From assembly GCA_010645155.1 (NCBI GenBank), contig CM021323.1, positions 9,115,636 through 9,179,635 on the forward strand: DNA of 64,000 bases, read 5' to 3'. This document shows positions 1-12,345 of this stretch, one piece after another. This DNA is from Tigriopus japonicus. Taxonomy: Eukaryota > Arthropoda > Copepoda > Harpacticoida > Harpacticidae. How positions within the stretch are numbered: position 1 is the stretch's first letter; each line of letters opens with the position of its first letter. Both the position numbers and the translations under genes were made by a program. The notes under the pieces are model-generated. The model did no database searches. It was not told the origin of the DNA and saw only the letters and a program-made list of their open reading frames with translations.

Positions 1-2437
1 GCGGCAAATTCAAAAATAAGAATTTTATACGGGTAATCCCGATTTGTTTGGTACGGCCCTCGTATAACATCAGTTTCCTCCGAGGATGTTAAAACTGTTA
101 CTGATCTTTCAAACGTCCTCGAGGACCACATATTTTTGAGAGACAATTGTATTTCACACCCTTGTTTGTCCTGCTCTAGTCTGTCCGAGATCTCAAGCCT
201 TCCACGAAAATATTGTAGAAAAATACATAAATATCTCACCAGAAACCGAAATAACTAATCTAGGGACAGCACAATGCCAATTCATTTTTATTTTCCTTCT
301 AGATGCCCTCAGTGTAAAGAATAAAGATCCATTAACACGAGCGAAAAAGTAGTTGTAAAGCAACTTTAGAATATAAGTACTAACATAACTTATAGATAAG
401 AACATAATTTTATAACATATTGTACTGTCCGTCCTTCCCTTCGTCATTTCTTTCATGTTCACTGAGTATTTCTTGTCCTATACCCAATTGTGATATTATC
501 TTTTGCCAAACATTGCTTAAATGTTCGTAATGATTACATTAAGGAAAATTTTAGAAAAAAAATTGCACTTGTTTAATAATTCCTTTTAAATAAAGAGCTA
601 GTTTCCTGAGGGAATGTTCAGTTTTTTAGAGGACAAATCACAACTACAATAGAAAAAAAATTGGGGTACTGAATACCGAAAGAAGCCTTAGAGAATAATG
701 TAGCGGTAAAACGGGTAACTAAATGCTTCTTAAGAATAAGAATGTGTTTCCGAGATGACATTCTGACAAGTAAACATAATTGAATACACGTGCAGGAGCT
801 ACAAAAAAAACAAAGTGACTCCCAAATGTGTCGACGCTGAATTAGACGAAAGATTCATTTCTTTCAATTTTATTTTATTCGCATTTGGCAAATGTGTAGT
901 CCTTGTTGAACTTAAGCAGGTTTACCTACGTAGTAGACCACCCTGAGATTAAATGGATCTTTTCTCGACTGTTTTTTGGTGAAACTTTTCAACAGATCGT
1001 GCGATGCTGGGGAAAAAGCTAGTCGATTTTCATAACATTTTTTGATTTGCACAGTCAGTCATATATAACTTATGTCCAAACGATTGCAACTAATGAGAAG
1101 GGCCACCAAATTTTTGCTACAAAAATGCCAAAAAATGTAGTTGGTGTTTTTTTCGTACTTTCTTGTGAATTTATGTAACGAAATCGGATTTTGCTGTAAT
1201 TTTTCTAGCACTTGGGTCATTGATTCTCTTAGCAACTGATCTTTTCCTAAATTCTCATCATCTGTAATTATTACATCATAGCTAAGAATAACTTACGTTT
1301 TGTTCCAACCGTAATAAATTCTCTCTGCTTCTTTTACTCATCTTGATTTTGACATCCTTTTTCCACATCATTCTCAAGGAATGAAGCAAAATTTCTCCAC
1401 ATTTTTTTCACAATTTTGTAATTTTGGGAAAAGATCGCAGATTTTAGTCATTTGCCTTGTAAAATGTGATTTACAACTAGTTGGTGGCCCTACTGATAAA
1501 GTGAATGCCTTTTTTTCCACCTCATTTTTTAAATTTTAACAAAAATCACACACTTTTACAATTTCCTGCTGGTCTTGCTAATGATACTTAGTCAAAGGGC
1601 ACAATCCGTTGACAACATGTTTTGGGATGCAGTTTATTAAATAAAACCAAAGTGCACACATGTCAAGTGCCCATGGACGTAGATTGTTTAGAGTAGCACG
1701 AAAAATGTTATCACAGAAGATAATGCAAAAGTTACGGGTTTGAGGTAAATCTGGAATGTGGGACGGAGGAGGATATAATAATGCATTTTCTTGCTTGGCA
1801 GAGGTCATCATTTGCCTAAGTTACAAGTAAAGGGGTTTCAAAACTATGTACCTAAAGAGTTTGCACAAGATAGAATATGGTGGCAGTAAATCAGGGCTGA
1901 TTTCAATCGATAATGCCCATCACAAGTCTATTCTTGATTCATATACTGAAATGTACCGGATTATATTCGTTCGATCGAATCGTCGTTTGGCGGCCCTGTC
2001 GTCGTTGGCAAGAGGAAAGGCGTTCTCGGAAAAGTCTTTCAGCGTTTCTGAAAAGAAAACCATCGAGGATCCTAAGTAGAAACAAAACTTAGGTGCATAA
2101 AATATCACCCAGGACAGACTAAAAGTCTACGTCATTCAAGAGCCTATTTAACAACCACGCGCAAATTTTCAAGCACATTTGAAGCCAGTACCAAATCATT
2201 TTCAAACTCTCTTTAAACAGCCAAGACCCCCAAAACTAGATTGCATAATTTATCGCTTGCCAAAGCTTCCGATAATATCACGGAATTTTACATTGTTTCG
2301 CCTCGCTTTGGCGGTCCTGGAATCGTTTCCGGAATCTTGGCCAATGGCCCATAATAAAGGACAAAGTGTTACTGAAAAAGTGTCCGAGCAGGCGTAAAAG
2401 CGTTAGTTAAGAATTCCAAATCAATCCTTGAACGTAC
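1..2437. other. Gene-free AT-rich stretch
   Basis: I see no convincing coding exon here; open frames are short, AT-rich and resemble no family I know. It would be the 3' flank of the GLUT12-like gene if that gene ends at 2438. The only structure I can support is the inverted-repeat element at 1098-1492. No AATAAA is visible on the minus strand close to 2438; the nearest clear one is near 1632, so this stretch could hide a last exon or long 3' UTR of the transporter. Confidence 0.5.
1098..1492. mobile_element. Probable hAT-type miniature inverted-repeat element
   Basis: The ends are AAGGGCCACCAA and TTGGTGGCCCTA, an 11-base inverted repeat apart from the outermost base. The flanking 8-mers (ctaatgag at 1090-1097, ctgataaa at 1493-1500) agree at 5 of 8 positions, including the T at position 2 and A at position 7 typical of hAT target duplications. 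The interior is AT-rich with no transposase. I infer an old non-autonomous hAT copy; the decayed target duplication keeps confidence moderate. Confidence 0.5.
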
Positions 2438-4536
2438 TTACTTTAATTTAAGTTCTTTCGAGATTTCTTCGAGCGTTCGATTCTTGGTTTCTGGGACTAG
2501 AAAATATACGAAGGCAATGGAACATGCACATAAGATGAAGTAAGCAAAATAAACTCCTCCAAGGGTCAATAGCTCTGAAAGAAATGAAGTAGTCAATTAG
2601 ATAATATATATTTTCTTAAACTTTGATGTTAGACTTTTTCCGCCATCAGCAAATCGGGATTAAACCTCAATCTTGAATCTATTTGGCTTGGTTTGCAATT
2701 GCATATCAGGTCAAATGGATAAGACAGAAAAGTTGTAGCTAAACTTTTTGTCGCTACAACCTTTAAGAAGTTGACATATAACTTGGCCACATGTGAATCA
2801 ATTGCTCGGAAAAGAGCCGTGAGCATCTAAATTTCACCAGTTATAAGTGTTCAGTGCTCCAAACGGGGCAGAAAACATTTGGGAAGGTCAAAGTTGACAC
2901 CTTTTTCGTGGAACAAAGTGGTTTTCAAAATTGCCCAAGTTATTTTCCATCAAGTGGTCCGCTCAGCGTATATTCTTTTTGGGTCGAATAGTTACTTACG
3001 GACGGCTTGTAGAAAGGTACCCGACACCACAAAGTTGCCGAGCCAATTCAAGGAGGTTGCAAAGGCCATGGCTCGGCCTTTAACTGCGGGGGGAAATATC
3101 TCACTCAAAAGCACCCATGTAATGGGTCCGAAACTGAACGAGTAAGCACACACGAATACAACCAAGGCTCCAAAGGCCGCAAATCGGAAAAATACCGAAT
3201 CGTCGTTCGAATGACGACAAGCTTGATTGTCAAATCGAACGGAATCCTCGAACTGAACGTTGAATTCTTGGGCGGATTCATTTTGGGGCACGAATAAATG
3301 GGTTCGATCGGTGGTGTTTATCGCAAAATCCGAACACGCTTCAACGTGAATGGACGATTTAGAGTCGGTGTAAAATCCATGAATGGCTAACCCCAAGACA
3401 CTGATCATCATGAGAGCGATTCCTCCCATGAGCGCTTTACGTCGGCCAATGCGATCCACCAATGTGAGTGACACGATTGTCGAAGCCACTTTCATCAGGC
3501 CCAAACCCACCGAGGCCAAAGTGGAGCTCCACTCATCGCAGAATCCCACTTGGTAAAACACATCATTGGCGTAGTAAATAATGTTAGGTTGTCCGGTGAA
3601 TTGTTGGAAGAACACCAATCCGAACCCAATCAGAAGTCGACTGGCCATGTTATCTTTATTCTGACACAACACCGAATAGAAACTGTTCGAGCTCTCTTCT
3701 TGGAGAGCCAATCGGATGTTGGTCATGGTTTGACGCACGTTTCGGCTCAGTTCCAACTGTCGAATGGTATCCTCGGCGCGTTTTTCGCATTTGGTCAGCA
3801 TCAAGAAGTGCGGTGTTTTGGGCATGAAGAGCATCAAAAAACCTTGAGCCACGGCCACAAAGGCGCTCAATAAAAACATGATCCGCCACCCGTGAGGCGT
3901 GGTAGCGAACATATAGTTGACTAGATACGCCACCAGAATGCCCACGGTGATGGTCAATTCGTTGAGGGACACGAACATCCCGCGTTTCTCGGGTCGAACG
4001 ATCTCGGAAATGTAGATGCATTCCGCGATAGCCGATAGCGACACGGCAAACCCCAACATAAACCGTCCAAACAAGATCACGGACAAACTCGAGCTACAAC
4101 TCACGGTCAAGGCACCCGCCGTAAACAAGAAGGCGTTGAAGATGATGGTGAATTTGCGACCGTAGTAGTCGATGGCATTGCCGCCGATCAACGAGGCCAA
4201 ACAGGCCCCCAAGGGTAGAAAGGCCACCACGGCCTCGATTTGTCGACAACTAAAGCCCAATTCTCGTCGCATGGGTCCTTTGGCTCCGGAAATGACCCCG
4301 ATATCATATCCAAATAACAACCCGCCCAAAGCGGCCGTGATGGCGGCTACATAAACGATGGCGGGAGCATCGCGATTGGCGCTTGAGACAAATCTTTGGG
4401 GTGAGGGCAGGTCCAAATCGCCATCATCGGGCAACATGGCCGTATCGCCAATGTTATGGGCCCCGCTGGTGGGCTCTAACTCGAGGCATTGGGCCCCGTC
4501 TAACAGATTTTGTCGATCCTCCTCCGCTAAGGTCAT
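2438..4536 (-). CDS. GLUT12-like facilitative sugar transporter (SLC2A10/12 group)
   Basis: Major-facilitator sugar transporter, expected in plasma or endosomal membranes moving hexoses. Two exons are read: 4536-3000 and 2574-2438, joined in phase (GTC C|AG CTA) across a GTAAGT...TTTCAG intron, giving 557 residues (human GLUT12 has 617). Visible family marks: GGLLFGYDIGVISGA in the first membrane segment, DYYGRK between segments 2 and 3, SLNELTITVGIL in segment 5, FFQQFTGQPNIIYY in segment 7, DRIGRRK after segment 8, a long extracellular loop before segment 10 (GLUT10/12 style), LLSEIFP and terminal PETKNRTLEEIS. The start is the first ATG of the open frame (MTLAEEDRQ); the frame stays open for at least 84 bases upstream, so an earlier exon is possible. 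The terminal TAA lies inside a strong donor (GTAAGTACG), so a further C-terminal exon is possible. Family assignment is firm, the 3' end is not. Confidence 0.9.
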
Positions 4537-5508
4537 GATGAGCGTGGAGGCAGGCAGGCTCAAGGCATTCAATAGGATTGATAAAGGAAGGCAACCAGGC
4601 CAGATGTGGGCTTTTTTCACAAGTGTCTCAACAATGCAACTTCACAAGTTGAGACAAAACCCACTGAAAGCCGGGTTATTACGCTTGAATCAATCATCAA
4701 AAATGGAATGGGTCTTGGGTCGGGTTGGAATGGAGTGGGCGTGGACCACTGAAAAAGGCCGAGGAATGGTCGCCAAACCGGTTCATGTAGTGATTTATGC
4801 GCGTTTCTGAGAAGAAAACGGGATTGACAATCAGACGGGAAAATCGCTCCCAGGGATTATTGCTAAATTGAAGGCATTTGAACTTGGACGGACTCTCCCG
4901 ACTTCGGGTCTTGATTAAGGGCGTGTCAGATCGAAATGGTCCATGTCAAGGTGAACCATCCGGAGATTGGACGGAGGATTGATGATAATTTTTTTGTTTC
5001 GAATAGAACGGCCATGAAGCAACAAAAGGCAACAGGTTAGCCAGTTTTGGCTCGCTTACTAAAGTCATCGCGATATTTTGTATCGTTCCTTCCAAACACA
5101 TACTATCTAGTTTTGGTAAAGTGGATTGACGGATTGCACAAAAACTGAAATAGTTACAAGAAACTGAAAAATAACATATAAAACCATCAAGCATCGTACA
5201 ACACTCAACCTCATCCATGTATGGTTTCAAATTTTATCAAATCCTGGAAGCTTTGGATTTGAGTGGTCCAATAAATCATATTTTGAAACGCCTTGTCATA
5301 GGATGAAATCAATCGTCCACGAGTCCATAGAGTCAACATATCAAAGGGCCCCTTTTATTGAGTATTGCCATCCCCCGAAATGACCCAAACTCCTCTTTAC
5401 TGGCGTCCCTGTCAATTTGTAAACACGAGCTTGATCTTTCCACTCCATCCCGATTCCCAAAGACGACGAGGGAGACTTGATTACTTTGAGTCCCAGTAAC
5501 CGGTCAAC
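4537..5508. promoter_or_regulatory. Divergent intergenic region between GLUT12-like and MRPL10
   Basis: The two genes point away from each other, with 972 bases between start codons, so both promoters and 5' UTRs should lie here. I see no recognisable element with certainty. Open frames crossing 4358-4810 and 4946-5230 look like shadows or chance frames. Confidence 0.4.
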
Positions 5509-6529
5509 ATGGTTATTGGTAAGCATTCAGGGATTTCCCACCCAAAAAGAAACCACTTCATTTTGCGCTTTCCCTTTCTTCCCTCGCTGTCTATAGGTCC
5601 ATGGCGACGCATCGTGGGCGTAACTTTGGCTCGAGGAGGCCGACCGGGCGTGTCGGCTTTGAGCACGAGCGTGATTCGTTCCTCGGAACGTCCTAATATC
5701 CAGAAACCGCGACATCCGTCGTTTGAGCGACTCAAGCTGCTGACGTTGAGTGAGCCCTCTCACCCGCATCCGCATCCAACCACGGCCACATTAAGTCAGG
5801 ATTGCCCGTTGGAAGCTGAATGGCAGATCTTAAGCGAAAAAGACCGAGCCAGTCCTTTGGAGGTTCTCTACGGTCAAGAGCTTTGCCAATGGTTGGAACA
5901 AAGCCGCATGGTGGGATTGTACCATGCCAATGTCATGACCTACTATCCCGCACGCTCCGTAAGATATCTGTTGACGATTAATTGATTTTGATAAACGATG
6001 ATTGATCGCGACTATTCTTGCCCTTGGATAGGCGTTTCAAAATGCCCGTCGATTCGGCATGGAGTTAAAGGATTACAATCTTCAAAGCGCGATGGCCGGT
6101 TTGGAAGGAACCCCATGGGAGAATTTGCTCCACTTTTGGCGAACCAACGTGACCAATCAGTACCTAACCTTCGGGGATCAGGTCAATCCTAAACAGTTGC
6201 TCTCCTTTGAGAAGAAATCTCCCTTCCTGTTCTTGATTGGTAAGGCCAGACTTTATCACTGATTAGTGATAATCAGTGATTACCCACCCAGGCTATTCAA
6301 TCCATTTGTACTTCCAGGTGCCGTGGTCGAGGGTCGCATTTTGGATCGCGGTCAAGTGCAAGAACTCACGGCATTGCCATCTTTGGAGATGTTGCAAGGC
6401 GAATTATGCTCAATTCTCCAGATGCCGGCCCGAAAAACGAGTTCTTTGGTGGGTCGACAGGCGCAAGTTCTCTCTCAGCAATTGGAACAATACATGAAAG
6501 ACCAATCCGGGTCCAAGGAGGATAGTTAG
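5509..6529 (+). CDS. MRPL10: Mitochondrial large-subunit ribosomal protein L10 (uL10m)
   Basis: Component of the mitochondrial ribosome large subunit, stalk-base protein. Exons 5509-5518, 5597-5958, 6032-6239 and 6318-6529 join in phase to give 263 residues; human MRPL10 has 261. The mature region aligns by eye with the family: a segment around NVMTYYPARSAFQNARRFGM, then FLFLIGAVVEGRILDRG, then ALPSLEMLQGELCSIL and the C-terminal LEQYMKDQ. The N-terminus (MVIGPWRRIVGVTLARGG) is arginine-rich without acids, as expected of a mitochondrial targeting peptide. The first intron (78 bases) is a multiple of three with no in-frame stop, so its retention also leaves an open frame. Convergent with PSMB2, whose stop lies 104 bases beyond. 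Identification is confident, the first tiny exon less so. Confidence 0.88.
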
Positions 6530-6584
6530 AAGAATATACAAAAAATAAGGAGCGTCATTAACCGGCTGGGTTTGGTTCTTTTGT

Positions 6585-6590
6585 TTTATT
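6585..6590 (-). terminator. AATAAA polyadenylation signal for PSMB2
   Basis: Read on the minus strand this is AATAAA, 44 bases beyond the PSMB2 stop codon, a usual distance. Confidence 0.6.
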
Positions 6591-6607
6591 ATCATTCATC
6601 AATCTTC

Positions 6608-6613
6608 ATTAAA
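6608..6613 (+). terminator. Candidate ATTAAA polyadenylation signal for MRPL10
   Basis: ATTAAA lies 79 bases after the MRPL10 stop and no better plus-strand AATAAA is seen nearby. It overlaps the 3' end of convergent PSMB2, so the two transcripts probably overlap. Confidence 0.4.
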
Positions 6614-6633
6614 AAAAAGAACGGAATTCGATT

Positions 6634-9010
6634 TCAATTATCGACGTTCTTGACGGTGATATCGGGCAACTTGTGGATGCCGTCTTTATCCACGCGCTTG
6701 ATTTGGAAATTGGGCAGATTAATGATGAGACGTTTTTGAATCTCGCGAACGCAGGATTTCATGAGTTCGTAGGCCTCGGTCTCCGTCATGTCTGTGAAGA
6801 AGAAATTTGACAAGGCACATTCAAGTAAAGCGGGCAAGATACACGGACTTACCCGGTCGATAATCGCGATCCATAATGGCTGTGGTAAAGAATCCGCCAT
6901 AGCCGTGAGCGGCATACGGCACCTGCACATTGGCCGCCAAGTAATCCATGTAATAGAGCTCACATGCCTCCTTGTCCTTGTCGTAGCCAGCGATGATCAA
7001 GTTCACCATGAAGGGAGTCTAGATTCGAAAAAGAGGTCAGTTTTAGCATTGAGAGCGGGATGGTGACAGAAATCGAAGAATATTTTTCAAAGTCGAGCAA
7101 ACTAACCAACTCCTTGAAGCAAAGAACATATGATAAAAATTCTCGCCCCACAAACAAAACTGCTTAAAAAAGCTGGTTCAAAGACGAATTATTGATTTAT
7201 TTATTTTTTTGGGGGGGGGCGGATTTTTCAATACCGCTACAAGGAATGGGATTCCCTGTAAAGAGAGTTAATCATTATTATAGTTTCAATAATTAATGTT
7301 TATATGAAATTTGATCTACCAATGAGTTACTGTTGGCAGATCTATACAACCCTTGTATAGTGGGTTGGTCAGGAATAGTATTTAAGAATTTGTCCAATCC
7401 TGCCTTAAATGCTGTTAGAGGATCAGCTCCTACATATTCCCGACGAAGGCAAATAGGCAACAAATTGAACAATGAAGGAGCCCGATAAAGAAGAGAGGAG
7501 GACTTCATTGTTCGAATTAGCCTTGATTCCTTAGGATTTGGAGGTGCTCTCAAAACGCACGCAAAACCTCTACGATCGCTACAACTGATCTCAAATCCTG
7601 GGTTAGGACAGAGCCCATGAATGCTCTTGAAAACATACAGTATCAGATACCTTTCATACCTTCTCTGAGTACTGTACAACCCTAACTTCTGGAGCCTCTC
7701 CCAATATGAGAGCTCTCTCATTCCTGTGATGTTCCTAGTAAAACATCTTTGGACCTGCTCGACCTTTTGCAAACCTGCTGAACTCATTGGAGCCCAAATG
7801 GGTGAGGCATATTCAAGATGCGGCTGGACAATCGACTTGTACAGAGTTAGCATCGTAATACTATCTCTGGACTTGAAAGTGCGATAGATCCAGCCGCACG
7901 TTTGAAATGCCTTCCCTACTTTCAACTGGATATGCTCATCAAACTTTCCATCATCATAGACAAAAGAATCGCGCAAATTTGGGTTTTTTTATTCTATTCA
8001 ACGCTAAAAAGTTCTTTACCCGGCTAAAAAGAAGCTTTCATTGAAACTTTGACGAATATTTTTTCGGTCAGGAATTTGGAAAGGTAAATTTTGCTGAAAG
8101 TCACTGACATTTTTATAATGTGCACAAAACTATTCAAGTGCCTAAAATTTGAGGAAAAGGCGACTATACCTGAGAAGATAACTTCGTCCGTCTAACCATG
8201 GGTTTTGCAAATTAGCCCCAGAATATGAATATTGGCCAAATATCGCTGATGCTCAAGTGATATTTAGTGTTTATTTATTGAAGTATCCACTCGAATCACC
8301 CATGGTGAATATAAAGAGTACTATATAGGAAAAAGTTTAAAAGCAGAAAAAAACAAGAAACACAACGAAATGGAGAGTCTAGAGTCTCCTAATAAAAATG
8401 ACAAAGGAGACTCCAAATAAGGATGGAATCGGCGTAGTGCCTTAACATCAGAGCCCAAATTCCTGAAAGTTTTCCGTTAAACTATGATTGAGTGCAGCCT
8501 TGAATTGGCTTTGATTTAGTTTTGGTCAGACGACGGCCTCCATTATTTTTCTTTCTTTCGTGTGAATAGCATAATTAGCCAATAAAACTACCAATGCTCG
8601 TCTTCATTCACCCGTGACCGTTAACGCCTCCTCCCTTTCCGTCTCAACATAGCCCATAGACCGAGAGAAACAGACCTCCTAAGAGCCAGGCTGTAATGCC
8701 GTGAATGCCGTGAATCCATACGTACCCTTGATCGCAGATAATCGGCCAGATTGCGTCGCGTGAAGTTGGTGGCGGCCTTGGGACTGAGTTGGTAGCCGTT
8801 GCGCATCTTGAACAACTGGATGTTCTTGGCGATGAACTCGGCGAATTGGGTGGTGTCGCCGCTCTCGCCGGTCACGCTCAACAACAAATGATCCGAGAGG
8901 GCGTACGTCTTGTCGTAGGTCTCCTTCATGACCAGGATCGAGCGGGCGCTGGTCTGGTCCGTGGCCACCAGGGCGAACGACCCGAAGTTCATGGCCAACG
9001 AACACTCCAT
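6634..9010 (-). CDS. PSMB2: 20S proteasome subunit beta type-2 (beta-4)
   Basis: Non-catalytic beta-ring subunit of the 20S proteasome. Three exons, 9010-8726, 7018-6853 and 6791-6634, join in phase (SR|TP and RP|DM) to 202 residues; human PSMB2 has 201. Diagnostic stretches are [64 protein letters not shown] and [13 protein letters not shown]. There is no propeptide with catalytic threonine, as expected for beta-4. The ATG at 9010 matches the family start. The first intron, about 1.7 kb, is unusually large for this window because it carries a LINE fragment at 7293-7976. Confidence 0.95.
7293..7976 (-). mobile_element. 5'-truncated LINE: reverse-transcriptase C-terminal fragment
   Basis: A 227-codon open frame in the PSMB2 intron, same strand as the gene. 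It shows the end of a non-LTR retrotransposon reverse transcriptase: [33 protein letters not shown], then a hydrophobic/basic [14 protein letters not shown] and [14 protein letters not shown]. This is the thumb and post-RT region of Jockey/CR1-like ORF2 proteins. The catalytic palm motif (YxDD) is absent, so the copy is truncated at its 5' end near 7977 and cannot move by itself. The frame is uninterrupted, suggesting recent insertion. Exact clade is uncertain. Confidence 0.85.
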
Positions 9011-9786
9011 GATGATGATGAAGACGATGGAGGGGCACTAATCGAGCGAGCGAGTGACCAACGGAAAACGAGAAACACGGAGCGGGCGATGCGAGTTTGC
9101 GAGTTCGATCAGTTCCAATGAGACAAAAGTGCCGATTCACTTCACCATTCAGGGTGGCCAAATACGGCGTTTTGGAAAGAATCCAAGAAAACACGGACCA
9201 AATGCCATACGATCATTATTAGCCAAAAACCAGCAACTTGTAATATTTGTTTTGAATTGAGTCCCCCAACTCTAAATTCAAGAAAAACACTTCACCCCCT
9301 ATTTTCGTGTTATCATCAGGGCCACCATTACATTTGCAGTATGATTACAATAATCTTTAGTTTTTGTCCAAAACCACATACGTGTAAGTCGGGAAAATTT
9401 CAAAAAAAGAGAGAAAGTTGCTTGGTCCGTTGAAAATTTTCTAGAAAAAAAGGGTAGCAAACTTGTCAAAATCAAAGATAGGAGGCCTAGAAGCCTACAT
9501 TATATCTTACATATGTAACAAAAACTATTTAGTTTATTTTCGGGGTCATCAGACTTTTGTAGATAAAGAGTTTCAATGCAATTACAAAAACCTGCAATTT
9601 CTGTCTAAAATTACAAAATTGAGATGATTTAAAAAAAAATCTGGGGGAATTGCTTGTTTCCTTCAGAATGATTTGGAAAAAGGATGGCAAAATCAAAATA
9701 AGAAAAAAACAGAGTTTTTATTACAGTGGTAACAGTATGTATTTACTTTGTCAGCTATTCCAAGCTATGAAATAAGATTTCTAGAT

Positions 9787-10034
9787 CAGGGGTCAGCAAC
9801 CGGTGGGCCGCGGCCCAAATGTGGGACCAAGGGTTGTTGTTGGTGGGCCCAGGAGCTCTGGAGCAAGTCCAAAATAGTGGGCCCGAGAGCCATCCATAGT
9901 ACTGTACTTGTGGGCCCAAGCTCTTTGACCGCTAATTTGTGGGCCCCTGAACCTATCACTGCCTGTTTGGTGGGCTCCGGACAACACAAATCAAATTTCG
10001 TGGGCCTTGAGCCAAAAATAGTTGCCGACCCCGG
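9787..10034 (+). mobile_element. hAT miniature element, CAGGGGTCAGCAAC family, copy 1
   Basis: 248 bases bounded by CAGGGGTCAGCAAC and GTTGCCGACCCCGG (near-perfect inverted ends), with 8-base target duplications ttctagat (9779-9786) and ttctaaat (10035-10042), one mismatch. Inside, the motif GTGGGCCC recurs at roughly 30-base spacing. These are hallmarks of a non-autonomous hAT element. A second copy, in the opposite orientation and split by another transposon, lies at 38449-40065. Confidence 0.88.
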
Positions 10035-11011
10035 TTCTAAATGATGTGAGTATAGAAAAAGGTTAGTTTTTACCTTAAATGAAAAAAGAAATGCTAGTAA
10101 AATTAGAAAAAAACTTTTTCTTTACACTATTTCTCAAAATAATAACATATTTTTTAAAACATTTTTTGTCAATATTTTCTATCAAGCAGCAGCTAAGAAA
10201 CATCGAGAAAAGGGTCCTCCTGCGTTTTCCGGTACAGTTGGTTAGGCCTCTATTCCGGTACAATTGGTTAGGCCTCTCATTTATCTGGTTTGAAAGGTTT
10301 TGGAGGAAATGAATATCTCAGTTCATGATTGAGATGTAAACAACGTCAGGTTTTCATAACGGTTTTTTTGCTTGCAGACCTATGCCATATACTTTTGAAA
10401 CGCAATTTATTACAATCACATTAGTCTCAAAGTAATTGAATACAATTGCAATTATCTTATTTACAAATGTAATCAATGAAGCAAGCTCAATAAACATCAG
10501 CTGAGCCTATTTGTTTACCCCTTATCTTGGTCATGGCCTCTGGTGACTCATCCTTTCACTAAAATTCTAGGATTGGATCTCATTCTCGATGGTTCGTCGC
10601 GAAGCAACTGCCCGCTCGTAATTTTTGATTGAGCGCAGATTAGAAAAGAGCAGACACACCACAAAAAAGTGGCGCAATTCTTCGGGGCACATAACACAAC
10701 AACCTTTTTCTCACTGAGCTTACTCCATTGCAATTACTTTCAAAAGGTAGCTGAATTACATTACATTTACATTTTTTCCCAAAACCAACTTACTATTTCC
10801 TTTTTCAAGGAATAAATCCTTGAATAGTGCAGATATTTGTTATAAATCATCAATTTTCGCACCAAATGGTATTGGCTGAACTAGCGAGGTTAGACAATCT
10901 CGATATGTTAAGAAACTTGTCGATAAATCAGTAAAATCCATAATCTCTAAACTTGATATGGAGGTGAAAATGCAATTGTAATACTATTTGACTCAAAACT
11001 AAATGAGCCAA

Positions 11012-11245
11012 AAAATAATTGATTACAACTAAAATGGCTTTGCATCCAAATGTAATTGATTACAACTAAAATGACTTTGCGTCCAAATGTAATTGATTAC
11101 AACTAAAATGACTTTACGTCCAAATGTAATTGATTACAACTAAAATGACTTTGCGTCCAAATGTAATTGATTACAACTAAAATGACTTTACGTCCAAATG
11201 TAATTGATTACAACTAAAATGACTTTGCGTCCAAATGTAATTAAT
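11012..11245. repeat. 37-bp tandem repeat, about six copies
   Basis: Six units of about 37 bases, each containing TGTAATTGATTACAACTAAAA followed by a TGACTTT(G/A)CGTCCAAA segment. Units carrying TTTGCG and TTTACG alternate over the last copies, so the array probably grew by duplicating dimers of about 74 bases. The AT-rich flanks (10.4-11.35 kb) contain related TGTAATTG fragments. Confidence 0.85.
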
Positions 11246-12102
11246 AATAATATTTATTGCAAGACATTGTCATTAATCTCATTGGATACATTTTTAAATG
11301 TAAATGCAATTTCATAACTGTAATTGAAATACCAATTCCAATGCAAATCTGCTCACTAGGTTTCTGAGTGCAAAAACCAATGTTCATGATTTATAAATCA
11401 GATTTTATGTTTATGTAATTCATTGCCTCGTTTACCAATTTTAATTTGCGTGGTCAACCTACGCTCGGCATTTCTTGAGTGTTTCAACAACAACCGGACA
11501 GGGTGACTAAACAAAAATTGGGAACGATCGACGGGAAACAAAAATCCCGTTTGCCCTTGGGACGTTTACGCAAGGAATTCTCAAGACATGGACGACTCTC
11601 CCTCAGGCGTTCAGTTGTGGATTTCTCATAAATCGAATTCCATTCGAGTCAATGACTTTTTTTGACAGGAATGATTTAACTCCATTAACGAGAATCATTG
11701 TTTCAAAATTTGCTGCAATCGCAATTCATACACGCGGAAACGAGAGAAAGATTGACCCTCTGCAATCCTTCTTTTGGAAGATTTTAGGTGTAAATTTTCG
11801 GTCGGAAAAGCGCGCCAGGTTCTATGTTTCAAATTACTATTCCTGACACAAATTTTAGTCAATCAAGTTCACATTAAGCCTTTGAGCAAGTCAGAAGAGG
11901 TTTGAAGAGATTTATCTCTGGCTTCCCAGAATTCGTGAAACGACTTCTTGAGCTCCTTCAACCAAACTTGAATTAGATTGACGAAAAGTTATAGTTTTTT
12001 AGTTTTAAGCTCTATTCACTTTCTAACTCATAGTATTGTCTTTTGTAAAATGAGGTGAAAAACTGAGGTACAAAATTTCGGAGTTTAAGATTGAGAGCAC
12101 GG

Positions 12103-12345
12103 ATGGGTGAAAAGCCGGTGTTGGTTGTTGGTGTCGAAACCGACACCAGCTTTTCTAATTACCGGTGTCGACTAGTGTCGACACCCGCCTTCTGGGTTGA
12201 CACGGTTGACACCTTCAAGGTTTCGTGATTATTTCGAAAAAATGAAAAATATTATAAATAAACCATTAGCACTTTCACAACTGGTGTCCGTGTCGAGGTC
12301 GGTGTCAGTGTTTTTATTGACAATTTGGTTGGTGTCTGTGTCGGC
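12103..12345. repeat. GGTGTCG-rich repetitive block interrupted by a hAT element
   Basis: GGTGTC/GACACC motifs recur on both strands from 12103 to 12345 and resume after the inserted element (12686-12705). GCACGGATG near 12097 and CATTCGTGC near 12697 form a possible inverted-repeat pair, but the flanks show no matching target duplication. It may be an older transposon; class unknown. Confidence 0.35.

Noticed and set aside
3550..4021. Antisense and out-of-frame frames across the transporter
   Set aside because: Shadows of the GLUT12-like coding strand.
8679..9194. 171-codon minus-strand frame overlapping PSMB2 exon 1
   Set aside because: Alternative frame of a clear proteasome exon; composition is that of a shifted frame.
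9786..10044. Open frames on both strands of 60-98 codons
   Set aside because: They are translations of the hAT element repeats (GTGGGCCC motifs), not genes.
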